A DNA stretch of 12,525 nucleotides from an uncultured Clostridia bacterium (GTDB taxonomy: Bacteria; Bacillota; Clostridia; Christensenellales; Borkfalkiaceae): the NCBI GenBank assembly GCA_944338265.1, contig CALVLO010000026.1:1-12525 (forward strand). The letters are read 5' to 3'. Shown here piece after piece: positions 1-5,465 of the stretch (within the stretch, counting starts at the first letter, position 1; each line of letters starts with the position of its first letter). Position numbers and translations under genes: made by a program. The notes under the pieces are model-generated. The model was not told the origin of the DNA and did not search any database. It worked only from the letters and a program-made list of their open reading frames with translations.

Positions 1-22
1 CTCTTGTAATTTTGATTGCCAT
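1..22 (-). CDS. N-terminal start of an unidentified protein, cut by the window edge
   Basis: An ATG at 22-20 on the minus strand opens a frame reading MAIKITR before the window ends. It is preceded, seven or so bases away, by a strong purine-rich Shine-Dalgarno stretch (GGAAGGGGGAAG on the minus strand, about 28-40), and a well-formed promoter lies at 95-123 on the same strand. These three signals in the right order make a real start likely. Seven residues do not allow any family assignment. It is the next minus-strand gene beyond thiT, but the thiT terminator at 147-180 and the separate promoter suggest its own transcription unit. Confidence 0.62.
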
Positions 23-94
23 GTTTTCTTCCCCCTTCCTTTTGCCGTGCCGCAGCGTTTCCGCGCCGCGGGCGGCGGTTCTGTTCATAGAAAA

Positions 95-123
95 ATTGTA
101 TCATATCTGCGGGCGAATTTCAA
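95..123 (-). promoter_or_regulatory. Sigma-70-type promoter, minus strand
   Basis: On the minus strand, TTGAAA (123-118) and TACAAT (100-95) are separated by exactly 17 bases, and the -10 box carries an upstream TG (extended -10, TGATACAAT). Transcription would begin near 88 and give a leader of about 65 bases before the ATG at 22. Confidence 0.7.
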
Positions 124-146
124 TATGTTTTGTAAAATTTTTTGCA

Positions 147-180
147 AAGAAGAGGTCTCCCGTGCGGGAAACCTCCTCTT
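147..180 (-). terminator. Intrinsic terminator after the thiT-like gene
   Basis: A 15-bp stem (147-161 with 166-180, with G-U pairs) closes a 4-base loop, 12 bases past the stop codon of the thiT-like gene. On the minus strand it is followed by TTTG and, after a short gap, an A/T-rich stretch. The T tract is imperfect, but the position and stem length fit a terminator. Confidence 0.75.
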
Positions 181-191
181 GTTTTATGCGG

Positions 192-1517
192 TCATTCCCG
201 CTTTTCCTCTGCGGGAGCGCTCTCGGCAAGCAGCACGCGCTCTTCCTGCGGGGCGGCGTTTGCCGCGTCGGAGGCTGCGGGCGCTTCGATGGCGGGCTCC
301 GCAGGTTCCGCCGCGGGCGCTGCGGCAGGCGCGGTCTTCTTCTCCGCAGAGAACTTTCTGAGCTGCTTCACGAAGGCGGGCGAGCTGAGCACCAACACGC
401 CCACGGCAATGGCGATGGCAATATCGGGGAAGACGTAAGTGCCGTTATAGCCGAGCGAGTAGATCCATGCGTCCACGTCGGGTGCGTATTCCGAGAAGGC
501 GAACACGCCGGAAAGGAGGTGCGCCGCAAAGCGGAACACGCTCGCCACGACGGCGCCGAGCGCAAACTGCACCTGCGGGAGTTTTTCGAGCTTTTTCACG
601 CGGGAGAACATGCCCGCAAGCCCGATTCCCGCAAAGGCGATGGGGTAGTCCAAAAGAAGCTGCGCGGGGTGGATGATCCACGGATCTTGGATGATCTGCA
701 GCAGCCCGTACACGACGCCCGCCGTCACGCCCTTCTTGGTGCCGAACATAAAGGAGTAGAGCATGAGGGGCAGAAGGGAGGCAATGGTCACCGAGCCGCC
801 CTGCGGCATGTGGATGGGGGCAATGTAAGATAGGGCGAAGCTCATCGCAATGCAGACGGCGGCATAGGCGATGGACTTGGAATCGAATCCGCGCTTGTTG
901 CCGCGGTCAAAGAGGAAGGCGCATACCGTAATGGCGGCAATGAGCGCCGCGGCGCTGCCATAGAGGACGGCGCTCTCCGAAATGCTCACCTCCATGCCGT
1001 TGTTTGCAGAAGCATCGCCCGAAGCAAAGTACACCGCGATGCAAACAAAGAGGGCGATGGCAGCCGCGCCCGCGAGGCTCCCGCAGACGATAGCCGTCAG
1101 CTTGAACGCCTTTTTGGAAAAGAGGGAGGCAACGTAGACGGCGGCGATGCCGAGCACGAGCACGACGGCGCACGCCACGGCAGGCCAAAGCACGAGGTCG
1201 AAGACATATCCGTTCTCGTACATATCGGCAAATTCCAACGCGAGCATGGTCACGATGACGGCGGCAGCAAAGCCGCAGACGAGCGCGAGCGCCTTCTGCG
1301 CGAATGCCTTCATGCGCTCGGGACGGCGCAGCTTTACAAACAGCGCAACGGCGACGAGGATGACGGCAAGCACGATCGCCGCATACATAAACACGTTCGA
1401 GAGCGTATCCTTTGCAAACGACGTCCACACATCGGGGTAGTCGTAGTGCGGGATCTTGTTTTTGCCTTCACCCGTCTCGAAGTAGTCCTGATAAGAGGAC
1501 AGAGGAACAACAGACAT
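192..1517 (-). CDS. thiT: ThiT-family thiamine transporter (ECF S component) with a long N-terminal membrane extension
   Basis: 441 aa. The C-terminal half (about 214-382) is a ThiT/YuaJ-type substrate-binding subunit for an energy-coupling-factor transporter: it binds thiamine and works with the shared EcfA/A'/T module in the membrane. Family hallmarks are MPQGGSVTIASLLPL (237-251), VYGLLQIIQDPWIIHPAQ (269-286), LLLDYP and LGYNGTYVFPD (355-365); the W280, H283, Y357 and N358 region matches the thiamine-pocket part of known ThiT. Residues 1-213 are unlike normal ThiT (about 180-200 aa total) and hold about five extra hydrophobic segments (roughly 43-63, 77-97, 107-131, 139-165, 180-203). The tail after 390 is Ala/Pro/Glu-rich and probably cytosolic. 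The start at 1517 was chosen because GGAG lies a few bases upstream; an open frame 33 codons longer runs into the riboswitch. The TPP riboswitch in its leader independently supports thiamine transport. Confidence 0.9.
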   Translation of the reverse strand: MSVVPLSSYQDYFETGEGKNKIPHYDYPDVWTSFAKDTLSNVFMYAAIVLAVILVAVALFVKLRRPERMKAFAQKALALVCGFAAAVIVTMLALEFADMYENGYVFDLVLWPAVACAVVLVLGIAAVYVASLFSKKAFKLTAIVCGSLAGAAAIALFVCIAVYFASGDASANNGMEVSISESAVLYGSAAALIAAITVCAFLFDRGNKRGFDSKSIAYAAVCIAMSFALSYIAPIHMPQGGSVTIASLLPLMLYSFMFGTKKGVTAGVVYGLLQIIQDPWIIHPAQLLLDYPIAFAGIGLAGMFSRVKKLEKLPQVQFALGAVVASVFRFAAHLLSGVFAFSEYAPDVDAWIYSLGYNGTYVFPDIAIAIAVGVLVLSSPAFVKQLRKFSAEKKTAPAAAPAAEPAEPAIEAPAASDAANAAPQEERVLLAESAPAEEKRE

Positions 1518-1553
1518 CTCACATCTCCTTCTGTATCCGCCTTTGGTTTTGGG

Positions 1554-1586
1554 AAAACAAAAACACCCCCGCAATGCGTGAGGGCG
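1554..1586 (-). terminator. Riboswitch-controlled terminator in the thiT leader
   Basis: Directly downstream of the TPP aptamer, the minus strand forms a GC-rich hairpin (bases 1564-1586, inner stem CGC/GCG with loop ATT, flanked by C-rich and G-rich arms with a bulge) followed by TTTTTGTTTT (1563-1554). This is the usual layout of a transcriptional OFF switch: with TPP bound the terminator forms and thiT is not made. The start codon lies about 37 bases further on. Confidence 0.75.
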
Positions 1587-1596
1587 CCCTGAAAAT

Positions 1597-1670
1597 CTCG
1601 TCTTTCGTCCAAGCATTACCTTGCCCGATTCAAGTGGTATGATCTCAGCCTGTTACAGCACCCACGACGG
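1597..1670 (-). ncRNA. TPP (thiamine pyrophosphate) riboswitch
   Basis: Minus-strand sequence matches the TPP (THI-box) aptamer: GGGTGC near the 5' end, GGCTGAGATC in the pyrimidine-sensing arm, then GAATCGGG and a GGTAATGC core in the pyrophosphate-sensing arm. Pairing is consistent: CGTC at the 5' side with GACG at the 3' side for P1, TCG with CGA for P4, CAAG with CTTG for P5. The variable P3a stem is absent, so this is a compact form. It lies in the leader of the ThiT-like gene, exactly where thiamine control is expected. Confidence 0.92.
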
Positions 1671-1689
1671 ATATTTGATTGTTATCAAA

Positions 1690-1718
1690 AGTATAGCGCG
1701 AATTTTTTAGAAAGTCAA
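1690..1718 (-). promoter_or_regulatory. Promoter of the TPP riboswitch and thiT
   Basis: Minus strand TTGACT (1718-1713), 17-base spacer, TATACT (1695-1690). Transcription would start near 1683, about 13 bases before the aptamer. Confidence 0.8.
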
Positions 1719-1747
1719 TTGAATTTTTGCGGAAAATGTAGTATAAT
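1719..1747 (+). promoter_or_regulatory. Promoter of the yfbR-nitroreductase operon
   Basis: TTGAAT (1719-1724), 17-base spacer, TATAAT (1742-1747) on the plus strand. Its -35 box abuts the -35 box of the oppositely directed thiT promoter. The leader to the ATG at 1775 is only about 20 bases. Confidence 0.8.
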
Positions 1748-1774
1748 TTCCGTAAAGCAAGTTTGAGGTCATCT

Positions 1775-2347
1775 ATGGAACAGTTTTATGCCTATTTAGA
1801 TCGGATGAAGTTCATCAAGCGGTGGCAGCTCATGCGCTCCACGCGCGAAGAGAACATTATGGAGCATTCCCACCAGGTCGCCGTTTTAACGCACGCGCTC
1901 TGCCTGATCGAAACGGAGGTGTTCGGCGGCAGCGTAAATACTTCCGCCGCCATCCTGTACGCGCTCTACCACGAGGTGAGCGAGGTGATGACGGGGGATA
2001 TGCCCACGCCCATCAAGTACTTTAACGGTCAGCTCCACGGCGAATACGAGAAGGTGGAGCAGCGCGCCGTCGAAAAGATCGCCGCAACGCTGCCCGTGCC
2101 GCTGCGGGGGGCGATCTCGCCCTATTTGCAGGCGGATAAAAATTCGGCGGAGTATGCGTTCGTCAAGGCGGCGGATAAGCTCTCTGCCTATCTCAAATGC
2201 TTGGAAGAGCGGCGCTCGGGGAACAGCGAGTTCGCGCAGGCGGAAAAGAGCATCGAGGCAGCGCTCCGCGAAAAGAAGATGCGCGCCGTCGATTACTTTT
2301 TCGAGCACTTTATCCCCGCATTTTCGCTCACGCTCGATGAGCTTTGA
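1775..2347 (+). CDS. yfbR: YfbR-type HD-superfamily 5'-deoxynucleotidase
   Basis: 190 aa, close to the 199 aa of E. coli YfbR. The family removes phosphate from deoxyribonucleoside 5'-monophosphates in the cytosol and needs a divalent metal. It aligns along its length with E. coli YfbR as I remember it: RW near the start (R16, W17), ENIMEHS (H31), YHEVSEVMTGDMPTP (H66, E67, E70, D75), KYFN, and KAADKLSAYLKCLEE (D134). One notable change: the Asp of the canonical HD pair is Glu here (H66-E67); the other metal and catalytic positions are kept. The ATG at 1775 is preceded by GAGG (1765-1768); a TTG four codons upstream lies at that SD and is rejected. First gene of a two-gene operon with the nitroreductase. 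Confidence 0.9.
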   Translation: MEQFYAYLDRMKFIKRWQLMRSTREENIMEHSHQVAVLTHALCLIETEVFGGSVNTSAAILYALYHEVSEVMTGDMPTPIKYFNGQLHGEYEKVEQRAVEKIAATLPVPLRGAISPYLQADKNSAEYAFVKAADKLSAYLKCLEERRSGNSEFAQAEKSIEAALREKKMRAVDYFFEHFIPAFSLTLDEL

Positions 2348-2404
2348 GCGTGCGGTGCGTGTCTGCGCATCTGCGCAAGTGTGAATACAGAGAAGGAGGG
2401 ATTT

Positions 2405-2920
2405 ATGGATCTTTTACAGCTCATGCAGGAACGCTATTCCTGCCGTAAGTTCAAGCCGCAGCCCGTTGCGGAGGATGTACTTGGCGCGATCTTGGAGGTG
2501 GGGCGGCTTGCACCCACCGCGCGCGATCAGCAGCCCCAGCGCGTGTATGCCGTTACGGGTGGGGCGCTCGCCAAGATCGATGCGTGTACGCAGTGCCGCT
2601 TTGGTGCGCCCGCCGCGCTGCTCATTACCTATGACGGCGCCGCCTGTTGGCGGCGCGCCCGCTATGACGATGCGCCCTCGGGCGAGGTGGATGCCGCCAT
2701 CGTCACCACCCACATGATGCTCGAAGCCGCCGCCCGCGGCGTGGGCAGCCTTTGGGTGATGCACTTCGATCCCGCCGCCGCGCGCAGGGAGTTCGCGCTG
2801 CCTAAGGCGGAAATTCCCGTCGCCATGCTCATGTTGGGCTATCCCGCAGAGGACGCCGCCCCCGCGCCCGCCCATACAGAGCGTAAGCCGATGGGATCGC
2901 TCGTGCATTTTCTTCGGTAA
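2405..2920 (+). CDS. Nitroreductase-family FMN oxidoreductase
   Basis: 171 aa, a compact member of the nitroreductase fold family: FMN-bound, NAD(P)H-dependent enzymes acting as dimers in the cytosol on nitro compounds, quinones or similar acceptors. The N-terminal ERYSCRKFKPQPV (9-21) gives the conserved Arg/Ser/Arg of the FMN phosphate site; APTARDQQPQ (36-45) corresponds to the family's A-P-S/T-x-x-N/D-x-Q-P motif; GVGSLWVMHFD (112-122) and MLMLGYP (141-147) form the second half of the flavin pocket; the Arg-Lys near the end (160-161) is also typical. ATG at 2405 follows GGAGGG (2395-2400) at ideal spacing; a GTG at 2381 in frame is less likely. It lies 57 bases after yfbR and probably shares its transcript. 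The natural substrate cannot be told from sequence. Confidence 0.88.
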   Translation: MDLLQLMQERYSCRKFKPQPVAEDVLGAILEVGRLAPTARDQQPQRVYAVTGGALAKIDACTQCRFGAPAALLITYDGAACWRRARYDDAPSGEVDAAIVTTHMMLEAAARGVGSLWVMHFDPAAARREFALPKAEIPVAMLMLGYPAEDAAPAPAHTERKPMGSLVHFLR

Positions 2921-2925
2921 CAACA

Positions 2926-2953
2926 GCCCGCCTGCACAACTGTGCAGGCGGGC
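2926..2953. terminator. Bidirectional terminator between nitroreductase and mnmG
   Basis: A perfect 12-bp GC-rich stem (2926-2937 with 2942-2953) with loop AACT, six bases after the nitroreductase stop and 17 bases from the mnmG stop. The genes converge here. T-rich tails exist on both sides (ATCTTCTGTCC on plus, TGTTGTTACC on minus) but are not clean. Confidence 0.8.
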
Positions 2954-2969
2954 ATCTTCTGTCCGTTTG

Positions 2970-4844
2970 TTATTTTTTCATGCTCAGATACACCATGAGG
3001 ACGGCGATGTCCGCGGGGGAGACGCCCGAGATGCGTTCCGCCTGCCCCAAATTGAGGGGGCGGATGCGGGCGAGTTTTTCCCGCGCCTCTAACCGGAGCC
3101 CCGCAATGGCGGCATAGTCGAGATCGGGCGGGAGGGGGCTCTCCTCCATCTTTTTCGCCTTTGCCATCTGCTCCTCGCTGCGCTTTAAGTAGCCCTCGTA
3201 GCGGATCTCCGTCTCGCAGGAGAGCCTTACGTCGGCAGGGATATCGGTCAGAACGGAGAATGCCTGTTGGATGCGGCTGAGCGGGATGCCGCGGCGGATG
3301 AGGTCGGCATACGTCACGCCCGCGGCGAGCGGCGGCTGCCCCGCCTCCTGCACGAGCCTGTCTGCAATTTTGCGGTCCGCGCGCGATTGCAGGAGCGCCG
3401 CCGTCTCCTCGCGCAGTTTTTTGCGGGCGAGGAATGTTTGGTACCGCGCTTTGGTCACAAGCCCGCATCGGTAGCCGATCTCGGTGAGGCGGAGATCGGC
3501 GTTGTCCTGCCGCAGCGTGAGGCGGTACTCCGCGCGCGAGGTCATCATGCGGTAGGGCTCGTCCGTGCCTTTTGTAACGAGATCGTCGATGAGCACGCCG
3601 ATGTACGCCTCGTCCCGCCGCAGAACGAGCGGCGGCAGCCCGCGGAGCTTTAAGGAGGCATTCAAGCCCGCAACAAGCCCCTGCGCCGCCGCCTCTTCGT
3701 AGCCGCTCGTGCCGTTGATCTGCCCCGCGGTGTAAATACCCTCTATTTTCTTGAACTCGAGGGTGGGGAGCACGTCCAGCGTGTCGATGCAGTCGTATTC
3801 GATGGCATAGGCGTAGCGGACGATCTCGCAGTGCTCCAAGCCCTTCACCGTGCGGTACATCGCCTTTTGCAGATCGTGCGGGAGGGAGGTGGAGAACCCC
3901 TGCACATAGACTTCCGTCGTGTCCGCGCCCTCGGGCTCCAAAAAGAGCTGATGGCGCTCCTTATCGGCAAAGCGGACGACTTTCGTCTCGATGGAGGGGC
4001 AGTAGCGGGGACCCGTCGAGGAGATCGCGCCGTTGTAGAGGGGGGCACGGTCAAGATTTTCCAAGATGAGCCTGTGCGTTTCGGCGTTCGTGTAGGTGAG
4101 GTAGCAGGGCGTCTGCTTCTCTGCGGGGGGCACGGCGGTATGGAGGAAGGAGAAGGGGTAGACTTCCTCGCCGGGCTGCACGGGGAGGGCGGCATAGTCG
4201 ATGGTGCGCCCGTCGAGGCGGGCGGGCGTGCCCGTCTTAAACCGCCGCACACTGTAACCGAGGCGGAGAAGCGCCTCCGTGAGCAGCGTCGCCCGCGCAA
4301 AGCCGTTCGGGCCGCTCTCGGCGACGGTATCCCCCGTGATGGTGCGTGCGCCGAGGTAAACGCCTGTGGCGATGATGGCGGCACGGCAGGAAAACACGCC
4401 CCCGTACGAGGTGACGACGCCCGTCACACGCCCGCCCTCGGTAAGCAGATCTGCCGCCTCGCCCTGCACGATGCGCAAATTCGGCGTGTGCTCCAACACG
4501 CGCTTCATCTCGGTATGGTAGGCGTTCTTATCCGTCTGCGCGCGCAGAGACTGCACCGCCGTGCCCTTGCCCTCGTTGAGCATGCGGTATTGCAGGGCGG
4601 TCTTATCGGCGTTGAGTCCCATCTCGCCGCCGAGCGCATCGATCTCGCGCACCAAATGCCCCTTGGCGGTGCCGCCGATGGAGGGGTTGCAGGGCATAAA
4701 GCCGATGCTGTCCAGATTGAGGGTGAGCATCACCGTTTTTTGTCCCGTGCGGGCTAAGGCGAGGGCGGCTTCGCACCCCGCATGCCCCGCACCGATCACG
4801 ACGGCGTCGTATGTTCCTTCGGAAAAATGTTTCATGGTATCCAT
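2970..4844 (-). CDS. mnmG: MnmG (GidA), tRNA wobble-uridine modification enzyme, FAD-binding subunit
   Basis: 624 aa, the usual family length (E. coli 629). With MnmE it forms the complex that installs the carboxymethylaminomethyl group on wobble U34 of certain tRNAs, using FAD, NADH, methylene-THF and glycine or ammonium. Visible: Rossmann FAD motif VVIGAGHAGCEAA (15-27); signature PCNPSIGGTAKGHLVREIDA (51-70) with conserved C52; second conserved Cys in RYCPSIETK (C282); INGTSGYEEAAAQG; EYRLTLRQDNAD; and the C-terminal helical tRNA/MnmE-contact domain ending in GVSPADIAVLMVYL. The start is either 4844 (MDTMKHFS) or 4835 (MKHFS); SD sequences are weak for both. The frame stays open to 5054, but that extension crosses repeats and does not look like the family. 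mnmE is not in the window. See the hairpin immediately upstream. Confidence 0.96.
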   Translation of the reverse strand: MDTMKHFSEGTYDAVVIGAGHAGCEAALALARTGQKTVMLTLNLDSIGFMPCNPSIGGTAKGHLVREIDALGGEMGLNADKTALQYRMLNEGKGTAVQSLRAQTDKNAYHTEMKRVLEHTPNLRIVQGEAADLLTEGGRVTGVVTSYGGVFSCRAAIIATGVYLGARTITGDTVAESGPNGFARATLLTEALLRLGYSVRRFKTGTPARLDGRTIDYAALPVQPGEEVYPFSFLHTAVPPAEKQTPCYLTYTNAETHRLILENLDRAPLYNGAISSTGPRYCPSIETKVVRFADKERHQLFLEPEGADTTEVYVQGFSTSLPHDLQKAMYRTVKGLEHCEIVRYAYAIEYDCIDTLDVLPTLEFKKIEGIYTAGQINGTSGYEEAAAQGLVAGLNASLKLRGLPPLVLRRDEAYIGVLIDDLVTKGTDEPYRMMTSRAEYRLTLRQDNADLRLTEIGYRCGLVTKARYQTFLARKKLREETAALLQSRADRKIADRLVQEAGQPPLAAGVTYADLIRRGIPLSRIQQAFSVLTDIPADVRLSCETEIRYEGYLKRSEEQMAKAKKMEESPLPPDLDYAAIAGLRLEAREKLARIRPLNLGQAERISGVSPADIAVLMVYLSMKK

Positions 4845-4848
4845 ATGC

Positions 4849-4871
4849 AAAAATCCCGTAAAGGGATTTTT
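4849..4871 (-). promoter_or_regulatory. Terminator-like hairpin directly before mnmG
   Basis: A perfect 9-bp stem, AAAAATCCC with GGGATTTTT (4849-4857 and 4863-4871), 5-base loop. On the minus strand it ends in a run of T and lies four bases before the candidate ATG at 4844. It contains the only SD-like GGGA upstream of that ATG. It could be an attenuator, a translation-blocking stem, or a terminator whose downstream gene is read from elsewhere. No promoter fits between it and the gene. Confidence 0.5.
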
Positions 4872-4918
4872 TCGTGCAATGATTTGGATTGCGGGAATGT
4901 TGCGCATGAAGGGCAACA

Positions 4919-4962
4919 ACCCCTCAGTCCCTGCGGGACAGCTCCCCTTGCACAGGGGAGCC
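4919..4962 (-). repeat. Dispersed two-hairpin intergenic repeat, copy A
   Basis: In minus-strand order: an 8-bp hairpin (arms 4941-4948 and 4954-4961, CTCCCC/GGGGAG core), then a 5-bp hairpin GTCCC-GCA-GGGAC (4927-4939), then TGAGGGG. The same order, with different stem bases, recurs at 10173-10220 and in decayed form at 10241-10274. The form is that of short non-coding repeats scattered between genes in many gut Clostridia. It would lie in the mnmG leader. Confidence 0.7.
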
Positions 4963-5099
4963 GTTGCGCGATCCCGTATGCGGAAAAAGGTGTGAACGTG
5001 CAAAAAATGTCCGCAAGTAAACCCGCGCTTTTGCGCCTGTCTGATTTGTTGCAAAAGGCATTCTGCTTTTTATCTGCTTGCTATAAATTACAGATACAA

Positions 5100-5372
5100 G
5101 GAAGGTTGCCTTCCGCCCGCGCTATAAACGCTATAAAATGGTTGCAAAAGGCGTCACTTCGTTATGCCTTTTGCGCCCCCATTTGCCGCTCACGCGGCTT
5201 TTGCGGAAAAGTGAGCCGCCGCGTGCTATACTGTTGCGAAAACAGCGGCGGCGAGGTGAGCGCGTACGTTATGCCGACAGCCCCTGTGGGGCTTCGGCGT
5301 ATGCGCGAACTAAGAAATTGCCATTTCAGCGGCAATTTCGTGACCGAGGCGGCACATTGCCTTGGTGCCGCC
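5100..5372. repeat. Array of six hairpins in the dnaA-mnmG gap
   Basis: The 620-base gene-free stretch 4845-5465 holds, besides the features at its ends: GGAAGG/CCTTCC (5100-5114); a 9-bp stem GCAAAAGGC/GCCTTTTGC (5144-5174); GCTCA plus CTTTT with loop GCGG (5188-5216); an 8-bp GCCGCCGC/GCGGCGGC stem (5215-5252); an 11-bp stem with one bulge (5273-5298); a 9-bp GAAATTGCC/GGCAATTTC stem (5314-5339); and an 8-bp GGCGGCAC/GTGCCGCC stem (5348-5372). The last three are near-perfect and lie end to end with short spacers. No frame here resembles a protein. It may be a mosaic of dispersed palindromic repeats or a structured RNA; I cannot tell which. Direct repeats GTTGCAAAAGGC (5048, 5141) and GCTATAAA (5080, 5121, 5130) lie on its left side. 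Confidence 0.65.
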
Positions 5373-5422
5373 GAGACAACCGAATGCAGAGCCGCAGGCG
5401 AACATTGGGTTTTTCTCAAAAT

Positions 5423-5463
5423 CACGAAGATTTTCCGCGTCAGTTCGCGGAAAATCTGTGAAC
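5423..5463 (-). terminator. Long palindrome after dnaA, probable terminator and repeat element
   Basis: A 12-bp perfect stem (5428-5439 with 5446-5457) with 6-base loop, extended by CAC/GTG at the ends across a 2-base bulge, lies three bases past the dnaA stop. On the minus strand it is followed by ATTTTGAGAAAAA, a poor T tract. Its ends (GTTCAC at the start, CGTGAT at the end) and its size match the palindrome at the end of vanW, so it may be a repeat element serving as terminator. Confidence 0.68.
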
Positions 5464-5465
5464 AC

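Noticed and set aside
1518..1616. N-terminal extension of the thiT-like gene
   Set aside because: The 33 extra codons lie in the riboswitch and its terminator, while a good SD precedes the ATG at 1517.
3831..4757. Open frame of 308 codons antisense to mnmG
   Set aside because: Shadow of a conserved gene; sequence is His/Arg/Gly-rich without family signals.
4845..5054. 70-residue N-terminal extension of MnmG
   Set aside because: It passes through repeat copy A and a hairpin and does not resemble the MnmG N-terminus, which starts a few residues before the FAD motif.
4919..5465. Possible CRISPR array or tRNA cluster in the repeat-rich gap
   Set aside because: Hairpins differ from each other and spacing is irregular, there are no cas genes, and no tRNA T-loop or acceptor pattern was found.
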